The notes: a model not told the origin generated them from the letters alone. Shown: positions 1 to 7,602, numbered from the stretch's first letter. The stretch is 23,426 nucleotides of DNA from Clostridiales bacterium (GCA_009774735.1 VSOH01000005.1:1-23426), one strand, 5' to 3'. A program made the numbers and translations.

Positions 1-33
1 TTTAAAAACTCAGCAGTTTCACAAATTGTGATT

Positions 34-77
34 TTGACAAAAAAAGTATTGAAATTTTTAATAAAAATATTTATAAT
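34..77 (+). promoter_or_regulatory. Two overlapping sigma-A-type promoters for the repeat-protein gene
   Basis: Two arrangements are visible. TTGACA (34-39) has a 17-base spacer to TTTAAT (57-62). TTGAAA (49-54) has a 17-base spacer to TATAAT (72-77). The second has the perfect -10 box and would start RNA near 84, giving a 5' UTR of about 120 bases. The bases up to 202 show no clear hairpin. Confidence 0.6.
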
Positions 78-202
78 TGCTGTGGTGTTGGAATAGCGGT
101 AATGTAAGACAATTTAGTTCAGTTTTTTCTATTACTGCTTTTTACAGCAAATTTAATTTTAAAACTATATTTCTTTATTGAAGGAGGAATGAGAAAAGGA
201 GT

Positions 203-3200
203 ATGGAAAAGAAAATTAAACAAAGCTCATTATTTAAAAAGATAATGGCGTTTATCTGTGCGATGACCCTTGTGATGTCGGTTTCAATGCCTTATGCATA
301 TGGTGCGGCATCAGACGTTACTCAAGTAACGGTAAAATACGAAGATGGGATGGAGTTATTTGACTATAATGGTGATTTTACTTTTGAAGATTACGCATAT
401 AGTGCAGAGCCTGTTCCCGTATCTTCCACAAAATCTGTATTGGTTGATTTTGGAGCGGAAGAAAACAGTTATGTTATAACAGCTTGTGATAGTGCCGGTG
501 AACCGACAGAAAACTTTGCAAGTACATCTATGTTTAACTTCCTTGCAACACCTGCAGAGAGCGGTTTGGTTATTGCAAGTGCCACAAATGGTGCTGTAAC
601 AAGAGTTGCACTTAAAGGAACTGACAGCAGAGTGACAGTTACTCTTTCCAGAGCAACCGGTGATGTTGTTGTAGAGCTTAAAAATCCTGAAAAGCCCGAT
701 AATGATGTTACATTTAATTCAGGTGACGGCTTTGCCTACAGTGATATTACTGTTGACAGCGTAGCAAAAGACCCTGTAAGTGATGTTATTCAGGCAAAAG
801 CAGGTCAGGTTGTAAGCTTTAAGGTTAATCCTGCAGAGGGTTATGTGATTGATTCTGTTACTGCTGATAACGGAACCAGAATTAATAAGACCGGTGATGT
901 TTATTCATTTACCGTAGGCTCTGCTACAGAGATTAATGTAGCAACAAAATATCAGATTAAATATGATGAAGAAAATTCAAATACATATAGTATTATCAAG
1001 GGAAAAGACAGTGCTGATTTAGGCGACAGCTATCAGTTCACCCTTGCTCCGAAGGCCGGCTACGATGCACCACAGGTTGTAATAACCTCAGGCGGAGAAA
1101 TCGTTGAGCCTATCATTTCGGGTAATACATATGCCTTTGCAGTGCAGGGTGCAACAACAATCAAAATTACAGGCTCTGCTTCACAGAAAACATATGATGT
1201 AAGTCTTAACAATGCTTCAGGTGCTGATAAGACCTTTGACTATGTTAATGTAGATACAGATGAAGCTCTTGGTTCAAAAGTAACTGTTTCTCACGGAGGA
1301 ACTGTTTCTTTCAGGATTAAGCCTGTTGATGGTTACAATGCATCAGGTGCTTATGTAATATTAAATAATACTACAAGAATTGATGCGGTAGACGGCGTGT
1401 TTACCATTTCAGACATCACTGCCAATGCAAGTGTTGAGGTAAGAGGTGTTGAAAGAACCAGATATCAGATTAATGTAGTTCAGAATAATAATGAAGCTTA
1501 TACAGTAATAAGCGACAGTATAAATGACGGTAAGGTTGACGTAACATACGGCAGCAGATTTACATTCAGAGTAATTCCGGCTGAAGGCTATCAGACTCCT
1601 GTTGTTAAGTTTAACGATACCGTGCTTACTTCAAGCGGCAGCAACGAGTATGTTACGCCTCAGATTACTTCAGACAGCAATACAATTACAATTGATGCCG
1701 GTGCTAAAAAACCGTTCAATGTAACACTGCTTCGTCCTGACGGTGCTGTTTATACTTTTGGCGGTTATGATAACTTAACAGTTGCTGAAGGCGGCGTATT
1801 TAAGTTTACCGTTGAAGCAAGCGAAAGATATGATATTGCTAATGCTAAAGTAACAGCTACAAATGGTGATATCGCTAAAGACCCGGATGTTACGAATGGC
1901 TATATTCTCAGTAATGTAACTGCTGATACTACAATCAGAGTTACAGATGTTTTGGAAAAGACATTCAGTGTTTCAGGTCTTACTGCTGCTGATGGATACA
2001 CAGTAACAGGTGCAGGCATTGAAAATGGTGAGGCTGTTGTAACCTACAACAGTAATTATACTTTCTATGTAAGACCGATGGCAGGCTATAATGCTCCTGA
2101 GGTAAAAATAGAGGGTGCTCAGTTTGATAATGACGGCAACGGCGGATACACACTTCTTGGTGTAAAGAGCAATGTTGCTGTAACAATCGGTGCTGCTGAA
2201 TCAAAGCAGTATGCAGTAAAGCTTTATGGTGCAGACGGCTGTACCTTCACTGATGCAGACGGCAGCCCGTTACAGAACAGCTCAGTAGCATATGGAGCAA
2301 GCTTTGAATTTAAGCTTGCACTTGATGAGAGCTACAGTAATTCAAAGCCTACTGTAGAGATTAACGGTGAGCCGATTTCTGCTGACAGCAATGGTGTTTA
2401 CAGAATTGAAAATATTACTGCTGATATAATTGTTAGAGTAGGCAATGTTAACCTGAACACATATCATGTAACTCTTACTGCAGATGACGGTGCTGTTGTA
2501 AATGCAGTAAGCGGTCTTGACATTGTTCACGGCGGCAACTTCAATTTCAACATTTCATTAAATGCAGGTTATGTAATTGATAAAATTGATATCAAAGGCA
2601 ATAACACGCAGCTTTCTGCAACAGGCGGAAGCAAGATTGTTGAAAATGTTACAAATGACATAACAATCCACGTAAGTGTTAAGAAAATTGCTATCAGCTA
2701 TGATATTAATGCCGGTCAGTCACAGGTTAATGTTATTAATGACAGCATTCAGTATGGTGATACAGTAAAGTTTACTGTTACTCCTAATGAATATTACAAG
2801 GTAACTCATGTATATGTTAACGGTATTGAATATGGCTCTTCAAATGGTGAGTATACCGTTGCAAATGTTACTTCTAATATGAATATTTCGGTTCAGACTG
2901 AAGCAGTAAAGCTTACAGTAAATATCAGAGGTAACGGTTATTATGACGATGAAACAGTTACTTTCACCTATGCAGGCGAGTCAACTGTTAAGCTTTCAGC
3001 ACTCAAATCAAACAATGCACTTTATATGTTTGATTACTGGACCGTAGACGAAGGTGCACTTGACTTTGACAAGAGCAGTGACAAAACCATAAGAGTTACC
3101 GCTAATTGGAAGGTTGATGCTGAGTATGTTGCACAGAATATCACTCTTACAACCCAGCATATGACATACGATGGTGGTAAAGTTGTTCTTAGAACATATA

Positions 3201-3646
3201 TTAATGTAAACGGAGATTTGGCAACAAATGAAAAATTTGCAAATGCTCAGATTACCGGATATGGCACTTTGGTTACCAAAACAATAAAGGATGATTCTTC
3301 TTCCTCTGAATGGACAGATTACATCACAAAAGGCAACGGTAATCACAATGCTAATTCAACAGCTCTTCAGATTGAACAGATTGTTGTTCCTGAGAAAAAG
3401 GTTGGTATTGTTAACTATTATCATATAAATCAGTCAATCGCTTTAAATGAAAAGCGTGAAGACAATTTCATCAAGCTTACAGTTAATAACTTACCTGTAA
3501 ATTCTCTTGAAAGCTTTAAGGCTGCAGGCTGGATTGAGCTTAATATCAATGGTGAAAAGGTTATTATCATCAGTGAGTGGGACAGCGATCTCAGCAAAAC
3601 GAATGATAACCTCTATCACGATACAACAGCACCGGACGAGGTATAA
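203..3646 (+). CDS. Large secreted protein of repeated beta-domains (bacterial repeat / InlB B-repeat-like)
   Basis: This 1147-residue protein begins with a signal peptide: a Lys-rich start, a hydrophobic core near residues 15-30 and a likely cleavage after AYGA. Residues about 199-925 hold nine modules spaced 74-91 residues apart. Each has an aromatic beta-strand followed by a G-Y turn, as in SFKVNPAEGY, FTLAPKAGY, FRIKPVDGY and FRVIPAEGY. A tenth, InlB-like unit (FDYWTVDEG) sits near residue 945. The last 180 residues form a different, non-repeated domain. No LPXTG motif, dockerin or C-terminal membrane segment is present, so how it stays at the surface, if it does, is unclear. The start is favoured because it precedes the signal peptide, but its ribosome site is odd: AAGGAGG lies 15 bases away and AAAAGGAG lies 1 base away. 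A surface or adhesive role is inference. Confidence 0.8.
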   Translation: MEKKIKQSSLFKKIMAFICAMTLVMSVSMPYAYGAASDVTQVTVKYEDGMELFDYNGDFTFEDYAYSAEPVPVSSTKSVLVDFGAEENSYVITACDSAGEPTENFASTSMFNFLATPAESGLVIASATNGAVTRVALKGTDSRVTVTLSRATGDVVVELKNPEKPDNDVTFNSGDGFAYSDITVDSVAKDPVSDVIQAKAGQVVSFKVNPAEGYVIDSVTADNGTRINKTGDVYSFTVGSATEINVATKYQIKYDEENSNTYSIIKGKDSADLGDSYQFTLAPKAGYDAPQVVITSGGEIVEPIISGNTYAFAVQGATTIKITGSASQKTYDVSLNNASGADKTFDYVNVDTDEALGSKVTVSHGGTVSFRIKPVDGYNASGAYVILNNTTRIDAVDGVFTISDITANASVEVRGVERTRYQINVVQNNNEAYTVISDSINDGKVDVTYGSRFTFRVIPAEGYQTPVVKFNDTVLTSSGSNEYVTPQITSDSNTITIDAGAKKPFNVTLLRPDGAVYTFGGYDNLTVAEGGVFKFTVEASERYDIANAKVTATNGDIAKDPDVTNGYILSNVTADTTIRVTDVLEKTFSVSGLTAADGYTVTGAGIENGEAVVTYNSNYTFYVRPMAGYNAPEVKIEGAQFDNDGNGGYTLLGVKSNVAVTIGAAESKQYAVKLYGADGCTFTDADGSPLQNSSVAYGASFEFKLALDESYSNSKPTVEINGEPISADSNGVYRIENITADIIVRVGNVNLNTYHVTLTADDGAVVNAVSGLDIVHGGNFNFNISLNAGYVIDKIDIKGNNTQLSATGGSKIVENVTNDITIHVSVKKIAISYDINAGQSQVNVINDSIQYGDTVKFTVTPNEYYKVTHVYVNGIEYGSSNGEYTVANVTSNMNISVQTEAVKLTVNIRGNGYYDDETVTFTYAGESTVKLSALKSNNALYMFDYWTVDEGALDFDKSSDKTIRVTANWKVDAEYVAQNITLTTQHMTYDGGKVVLRTYINVNGDLATNEKFANAQITGYGTLVTKTIKDDSSSSEWTDYITKGNGNHNANSTALQIEQIVVPEKKVGIVNYYHINQSIALNEKREDNFIKLTVNNLPVNSLESFKAAGWIELNINGEKVIIISEWDSDLSKTNDNLYHDTTAPDEV

Positions 3647-3743
3647 AAAATTTAATTAATTTTAGAATATTGTATATTCATACGCAAATGCATCTGGCTT
3701 TTATAAAAAACTAATAAAAGTTTGCAGGAGGTTGATTGATTTT

Positions 3744-3893
3744 ATGCAGCGTAAAATGTATAAAACACCTGAATTTGAGGTTCAGCTTTTAAATGATGTT
3801 AATGCTGTAATAACAACAAGCGGCTTAGGTGGCGGCGACGAGGTTAACGGTGGCGACATTGACTGGGATTTCGGCTTCAGTAGTGATTTTTAA
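3744..3893 (+). CDS. Small 49-residue Gly/Asp-rich protein of unknown function
   Basis: A complete small ORF has a good site (AGGAGGT at 3726-3732, 11 bases before ATG) and ends just before a strong terminator. The protein starts MQRKMYKTPEFEVQLL, continues with VNAVITTSG and then a Gly/Asp-rich acidic tail (GLGGGDEVNGGDIDWDF), ending FGFSSDF. The layout of a short basic start, a Y-x-x-P-E-F/I motif, a V-I-T-T-S-G block and a glycine-acidic tail resembles small proteins I recall near secreted repeat proteins in gut Firmicutes. No function is known to me. It has no signal peptide or membrane segment. It lies about 100 bases after the repeat-protein gene with no terminator between, so the two are probably co-transcribed. 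A peptide precursor or a partner of the large protein are guesses. Confidence 0.75.
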   Translation: MQRKMYKTPEFEVQLLNDVNAVITTSGLGGGDEVNGGDIDWDFGFSSDF

Positions 3894-3925
3894 ACGAATA
3901 CCATTGTATTAATTAACACTTTTAT

Positions 3926-3954
3926 GAGTGCGGGTTATCCCGCACTCTTTTTTT
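3926..3954 (+). terminator. Strong intrinsic terminator after the small-protein gene
   Basis: A perfect 9-bp stem, GAGTGCGGG (3926-3934) with CCCGCACTC (3939-3947), has a TTAT loop and is followed by seven T residues. Confidence 0.95.
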
Positions 3955-3963
3955 GTAAAAATT

Positions 3964-3995
3964 AAAAGCAAGTGCTTGAAAAGTACTTGCTTTTT
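3964..3995 (+). terminator. Second terminator-like hairpin
   Basis: The 10-bp stem AAAAGCAAGT (3964-3973) with ACTTGCTTTT (3985-3994) has an 11-base loop, and its 3' arm runs into five T residues. It lies only 10 bases after the previous terminator and abuts the multi-hairpin repeat, so it may belong to that element rather than end a transcript. Confidence 0.6.
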
Positions 3996-3996
3996 G

Positions 3997-4098
3997 GTAC
4001 GCCGGAGGGTCCCGTCACTTGCTGACGAAAGGTCCACCGGACCTTTCTCCCAAATCAAAGATTTGGAGCCACGTGGTCCGAGTCCCTTGGTGTGGTAA
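3997..4098. repeat. Multi-hairpin palindromic element, probable dispersed repeat or MITE
   Basis: About 100 bases form a chain of short hairpins: GTCA/TGAC (4013-4027), AAAGGTCC-ACC-GGACCTTT (about 4029-4047) and CCAAATC-AAA-GATTTGG (about 4050-4066), then the palindrome CCACGTGG. The two ends can pair into an imperfect outer stem: TACGCC with GGTGTG, AGGG with CCCT, and a short CG-rich extension. It is much more GC-rich than its surroundings and does not look coding. The right end reads GGTCCGAGTCCCTTGG, close to a tRNA T-arm. The layout suggests a mobile structured repeat. That it is repeated elsewhere in the genome is inference, since only one copy is in the window. Confidence 0.6.
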
Positions 4099-4099
4099 G

Positions 4100-4807
4100 A
4101 GAGTAAAAATAAAAAAAGCAAATAAGAATCCTACTGATAAATTAAATATGCCGAAAGACAGGGTAAAGGGAATGAATCCTTTAACGAAAGAACAAAGCAA
4201 TCGCCTACTTGAAGAAGCCTTCAATAGCGGTTGCTTTGAATTTTATTACCTTGAATTAACAACAGGGTTAAGACTTGGTGAAATTCTTGCATTAGAGTGG
4301 GATGATTTAGATATCAATAAAAGGACACTTACAATCAACAAACAGGTTCAAAGAATAAACAGTGTATTGCAAACCGAAACACCTAAGACAAAAAACTCGA
4401 TCAGAACGATAGCAATAAGTTCGGATTGTGCATCGGCACTTGCGAGATTAAAAATGTAACAGGCAAGAGGAACAACATTAATGTTCCCATCGCCTGAAAC
4501 AGGAACATACAGAGATCAGAATGCAGTGACAAGAAAGTTTAAAAGAATGCTTAGAAGAGCAGGATTGCCTGAGAGTACAAGATTTCACGATTTAAGGCAT
4601 ACATGTGCAACGATAGCACTTGAGGAAGGTGTAGAGATAAAAGCCTTGTCGAGTATGCTCGGGCACTCGGATGTGGCATTCACAATGAACACTTATGTCC
4701 ACGCAACTAAAAAACTGAAAACAAGTGCAGCCGATAAAATGGAAGCTGCGTTTGAGATAGGATACTTGACAGTAATGAATGCACAGTGTGGTCTTAGAGA
4801 AGCATAA
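4100..4807 (+). pseudogene. Tyrosine recombinase (phage/ICE-type integrase), truncated and interrupted
   Basis: The catalytic domain of a tyrosine recombinase is recognisable. The first Arg is in TTGLRLGEIL, the beta-hairpin Lys in PKTKNSIRT, the H-x-x-R box is HDLRHT, and LGHSDV precedes the nucleophile Tyr in MNTYVH. Two defects are seen. An in-frame TAA (4457-4459) follows LARLKM, after which the same frame continues with QARGTTLMFPSP; a single C-to-T change from CAA would explain it. The N-terminal arm-binding domain and most of the core-binding domain, roughly 150 residues in full-length relatives, are missing. Recognisable similarity starts just after the multi-hairpin repeat, so that repeat marks the truncation point. 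The enzyme would have cut and rejoined DNA at attachment sites; as it stands it should be inactive. Confidence 0.9.
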
Positions 4808-4842
4808 TAATTATGTACTAATATATAATATAAAATAAAGAA

Positions 4843-4868
4843 AGCCGTTACAAACCAATGTAACGGCT
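4843..4868. terminator. Bidirectional hairpin after the integrase remnant
   Basis: A perfect 10-bp stem, AGCCGTTACA (4843-4852) with TGTAACGGCT (4859-4868), has a 6-base loop. On the minus strand it runs into TTTCTTTATTTT. On the plus strand there is no T-run, so termination there would be weak. Confidence 0.6.
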
Positions 4869-4887
4869 AAAATCATACCTGAAAATA

Positions 4888-5034
4888 TGTGGTCATTATT
4901 GTGGTCAAAAATAATTTGAAGCAAAAATATACAGAAAAGAAAGATTTTATACATTCCTTAATTTATATAATATAAAACATATATTATATAGAAAATTGGG
5001 AAAGCTATGTGGTCAAAATGAAAAATAAGTGGTC
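4888..5034. repeat. Four GTGGTC direct repeats, possible integrase arm-type sites
   Basis: TGTGGTCA occurs at 4888-4895, 4900-4907 and 5008-5015, and GTGGTC again at 5029-5034. All are in the same orientation, in otherwise A/T-rich DNA between the integrase remnant and tRNA-Arg. Short direct repeats between an integrase gene and its target tRNA are typical of arm-type binding sites. The role is inferred from position. The rest of the gene-free stretch 4808-5110 is A/T-rich, with hairpins at 4843-4868 and about 5072-5097 and nothing else I can support. Confidence 0.45.
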
Positions 5035-5071
5035 GTGAAAAATGATGGTTTTAAGACAAAAAGAAATCCTT

Positions 5072-5097
5072 GAAACCAAGTAATATCAACGGTTTCA
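5072..5097 (-). terminator. Terminator downstream of tRNA-Arg
   Basis: On the minus strand, CCTTGAAACC and GGTTTCAAGG form a perfect 10-bp stem followed by ATTTCTTTTT, about 15 bases after the tRNA CCA end. On the plus strand the stem is followed by ATTTTTT, so it could stop transcription in both directions. Confidence 0.75.
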
Positions 5098-5110
5098 AGG
5101 ATTTTTTATG

Positions 5111-5187
5111 TGGTACGCTGGAAGGGACTCGAACCCCCGACCTACTGGTTCGTAGCCAGTCACTCTATCCAGCTGAGCTACCAGCGC
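5111..5187 (-). tRNA. tRNA-Arg (anticodon ACG), CCA encoded
   Basis: The minus strand folds as a full 77-base cloverleaf. The acceptor arms are GCGCTGG and CCAGCGT, with discriminator A and an encoded CCA. The D-arm begins GTAGCTCAGCTGGATAGAG. The anticodon arm is ACTGG-CTACGAA-CCAGT, with anticodon ACG (read as ICG after deamination), which decodes CGU, CGC and CGA. The T-loop is TTCGAGT. Its 3' end faces the integrase remnant, the usual geometry for an element inserted at a tRNA 3' end. Confidence 0.97.
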
Positions 5188-5214
5188 ACATATGCACAAC
5201 TTTTGTGCTTAGAT

Positions 5215-5243
5215 AATATAACACAAAAGCTGAAAAAATGCAA
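5215..5243 (-). promoter_or_regulatory. Promoter of tRNA-Arg
   Basis: On the minus strand, TTGCAT (5243-5238) has a 17-base spacer to TATATT (5220-5215), about 28 bases before the tRNA 5' end. Confidence 0.7.
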
Positions 5244-5255
5244 CACTTTTTTTAA

Positions 5256-5693
5256 TTATAATTGATTTAATTTTAAATATTCTTCAAGAATATCTGCACA
5301 AAGGTGAACAATTTTAGGGCATGGACGCTTTTTATAGTATTCCTGTGTTCGCTTTTCCGGGATAGGTTTGTCAGCGCCTTTGGTATTTAAGCCGAGAAGC
5401 TCACGGCATACGATTGCTCCTGTTTCAGCCTTAAATCGGTTTGAAACATATTGAACACGTTCATACATTTTGGCTCTGTCATCATATACATAAACTGCGG
5501 AGAGCACAAAGGTCATAGCAGAAACGGAGCCGCAAACCTCTCTCATTCTTCCCATACCTCCTCCGAAGCCGAGAGTAAGATGAGTAACCAGCTCTTTGTC
5601 AAGTTTCATTTCTTCAGAAAAAGCAACAGCCACTGCCTGGCTGCAGTTGAACCCATTTCTGAAAAGGCTTTCAGCGAGCTCTCCTTTAGTCAT
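5256..5693 (-). CDS. C_GCAxxG_C_C family putative redox-active protein
   Basis: This 145-residue protein resembles the C_GCAxxG_C_C family, small Cys-rich proteins presumed to be redox-active or metal-binding. The spaced cysteines are visible in NCSQAV, the glycine stretch GFGGGMGR followed by EVCGSVSAM, VCRELLG, RPCPKIV and HLCADIL. Its central box is CGSVSA rather than the more usual CGAxxG form. The ATG at 5693 (MTKGELAESL) is preferred because GGAGGA lies about 11 bases upstream. A longer TTG start at 5723 would overlap the upstream gene. The upstream stop TAA is one base before this ATG, so the two genes are translationally linked. No catalytic activity is established for the family. Confidence 0.75.
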   Translation of the reverse strand: MTKGELAESLFRNGFNCSQAVAVAFSEEMKLDKELVTHLTLGFGGGMGRMREVCGSVSAMTFVLSAVYVYDDRAKMYERVQYVSNRFKAETGAIVCRELLGLNTKGADKPIPEKRTQEYYKKRPCPKIVHLCADILEEYLKLNQL

Positions 5694-5694
5694 A

Positions 5695-6399
5695 TTAATC
5701 CATTCCTCCGTCCATATCCTCAATAGTAGGTGCCTCTGTAGTGCTTACAGGAGAAAATACAGCAGAAATGCTGACATCCTCAGCAGCAGTGAATGAGTAT
5801 CTCATTGTGCTGCTTATTTTTGTGCCGTTTGAGTACCAACCATCAAATTCATAGCCATCATCCGGTGTGGCAGTAATTGTTACGTTGTCGCCATCTTTGT
5901 ATGAACCGCTGCCATCAACAGTGCCGCCTCCGTGGCTTACAAGCTTTATAGACCAGTTTTGCTGTTTTGTTGTAGTTGTGGTTGTAGTGGTTGATTCGGT
6001 AGTTGTTTCTTTTTCGGTTGTTCTTTCAGTTGTACGCTTTTTTGTTGTTGACTGCTGCGCTGACAGTGTCTGTGAAGTGCTTGATGTGGATGATGCAGAA
6101 ACATCATTTTTATTTTTTGTGCTTGCTACAACAGCTACAGATGCAATTATTGCTACAAGCAGCACAACAAGTATTGCTATTACAATTATACTCTTTTTTT
6201 CTGCAAGCTTGTTCTCATTCTTGCTATTGTTATCCACAGGCGGTAAAGTGTTGTTGTTTGAATTAACAGCATCGTAAGGCTGTGCCTGCTCCTCGGGTAC
6301 AGGGGTGCTGAAGTCCTCTTCGTCATAAAGAGGGGAGCCGCAATTTTCGCATATATATCTTTTATCGTCATTTTCAGTTCCGCAATTTTTACATCTCAT
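5695..6399 (-). CDS. Membrane-anchored zinc-ribbon protein with an extracellular beta-repeat domain
   Basis: The 234-residue protein has four parts. Residues 1-22 are a zinc ribbon with two CxxC pairs (C3/C6 and C17/C20). One membrane segment spans about 70-92. A Ser/Thr-rich linker follows, with a run of eight threonines near 137-144, and residues 150-216 form a beta-repeat domain containing DGYEFDGWYSNG. This suggests a cytoplasmic zinc ribbon and an exported domain on a flexible, possibly glycosylated stalk. The outer domain is of the same broad class as the modules of the protein at 203-3646. The site ACGGAGG is well placed before ATG. It is co-transcribed with the C_GCAxxG_C_C gene. Function is unknown; a sensor or envelope role is a guess. 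Confidence 0.75.
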   Translation of the reverse strand: MRCKNCGTENDDKRYICENCGSPLYDEEDFSTPVPEEQAQPYDAVNSNNNTLPPVDNNSKNENKLAEKKSIIVIAILVVLLVAIIASVAVVASTKNKNDVSASSTSSTSQTLSAQQSTTKKRTTERTTEKETTTESTTTTTTTTKQQNWSIKLVSHGGGTVDGSGSYKDGDNVTITATPDDGYEFDGWYSNGTKISSTMRYSFTAAEDVSISAVFSPVSTTEAPTIEDMDGGMD

Positions 6400-6438
6400 A
6401 AATTTTAGCCTCCGTTAAAAATTAGGGAATTTTTCCAT

Positions 6439-6467
6439 ATTATAGCACAATAAATTGCAAATCTCAA
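6439..6467 (-). promoter_or_regulatory. Promoter of the zinc-ribbon gene pair
   Basis: On the minus strand, TTGAGA (6467-6462) has a 17-base spacer to a perfect TATAAT (6444-6439), about 40 bases before the start codon. Confidence 0.75.
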
Positions 6468-6517
6468 TGAAAATTGGCGTATATTAAAAAAATAGTCATT
6501 GAATTTTCAAAATACTA

Positions 6518-6546
6518 TTGACATTTTTGCAATTTTACGATAAATT
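6518..6546 (+). promoter_or_regulatory. Promoter of the lipoprotein gene
   Basis: TTGACA (6518-6523) has a 17-base spacer to TAAATT (6541-6546). It is divergent from the promoter at 6439-6467. Confidence 0.6.
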
Positions 6547-6611
6547 TTATATGTAGTGTTTTAGACTAAACAGATTCGTACATTGTACAAATTATGAAAG
6601 GGGAACCCTAA

Positions 6612-7589
6612 ATGAACAAATATGTAAAAAAGGGCTTATGTCTTGCTCTCGCTGTTGGTATGATTGCTACCAGCTTTGCAGGTTGTAAGAAAGTTAACTA
6701 TGTAACAAACGGTGCTATTGAGGCTATTCACGAGATTAAGACCGGTGACTGGCAGAAGACAGATGATAATGCTGATGCAAACTCTTCAGAGGATGTGCCT
6801 GTAATTGATGCGTTGACTCCGGGTACTTACGGCGGTGTTGAGTTCAATACACTTGAGGATGTTGCTGCTTTCTATAAGGACGCTTATGATTATACCAAAA
6901 CTTTAACTGCTGAGTATATTGACGGTGACGGCAATACTCAGACATGGTATAAGCTTCTTGGTGATGAGGATATGACAATTGGTGACATTATGATTGATGG
7001 TGCATCAAACTCACTTATTAACAATCTTGTTCCTGGTATTGCAGGCGGTTTGTTTGCTAAGAATACTTATGGTCTTGTTCCTTGCTACAACAGAAATCCT
7101 GAAATGGATAATAACCTTGAGGATGATACACGTAAGAATGACCATGATTTCAGAACATCAGCCGTAACTGCTGACGATATCCTTGCTGCTAATATTACCG
7201 ATAATGGTGACGGAACAATCAAAATGGTGATTCAGCCTAAGGCTGGTTCTATGAGTATGCGCGGCGATGACTCTGCAGGTCGTTTCTTCGAGGTTCTCGG
7301 TGATATCGGCGGCGTTATGGGTCAGATTGATGTGCTTACATTCGCATCAGGTACAGTAGAGGAAAATGTTAAGGTTGACTATAAGGGCGGTACAGTAACA
7401 GTTAAGGTTGATACTGCTACTAAAGAAATTCTTGAAGCTGATTATAATATGGTTGTTAACATTGCTGTTAACCATGCTAATGTTGCTGTTATTAAGGATA
7501 AGAGTGCTACTCTTACTATCACTTACACAAACCACTATCCTGCTTCTGATGATTATCTTATGAAAGAAAAGCAGATTAAGAGAAAATAA
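6612..7589 (+). CDS. Secreted lipoprotein of unknown function
   Basis: The 325-residue protein starts with a lipoprotein signal peptide: KKGLCLALAVGMIATSFAGC, with the lipobox Cys at residue 25. After processing it should be lipid-anchored on the outer face of the membrane. The mature part has no membrane segment or repeat. It has an acidic linker, a region containing GNTQTWYKLLGDEDMT, and a C-terminal beta-rich part with alternating Val/Thr that ends in a basic KQIKRK. I do not recognise a family. AAAGGGG lies about 10 bases before ATG. With its own promoter and a following terminator it appears to be transcribed alone. Confidence 0.8.
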   Translation: MNKYVKKGLCLALAVGMIATSFAGCKKVNYVTNGAIEAIHEIKTGDWQKTDDNADANSSEDVPVIDALTPGTYGGVEFNTLEDVAAFYKDAYDYTKTLTAEYIDGDGNTQTWYKLLGDEDMTIGDIMIDGASNSLINNLVPGIAGGLFAKNTYGLVPCYNRNPEMDNNLEDDTRKNDHDFRTSAVTADDILAANITDNGDGTIKMVIQPKAGSMSMRGDDSAGRFFEVLGDIGGVMGQIDVLTFASGTVEENVKVDYKGGTVTVKVDTATKEILEADYNMVVNIAVNHANVAVIKDKSATLTITYTNHYPASDDYLMKEKQIKRK

Positions 7590-7602
7590 TTGAGAAATTT
7601 GA

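Noticed and set aside
3909..4224. Minus-strand frames of 69-70 codons and the first 27 codons of the plus frame at 4019
   Set aside because: They lie across terminators and the hairpin element, lack ribosome sites and show no protein-like pattern; the palindromic repeat creates the open frames.
4888..5034. CRISPR array from the GTGGTC repeats
   Set aside because: The repeats are only 6-8 bases, with irregular spacing and no cas genes nearby.
5867..6277. Plus-strand frames opposite the zinc-ribbon gene
   Set aside because: They are shadows of the Thr-rich minus-strand gene; the long Val runs mirror its ACA/ACT codons.
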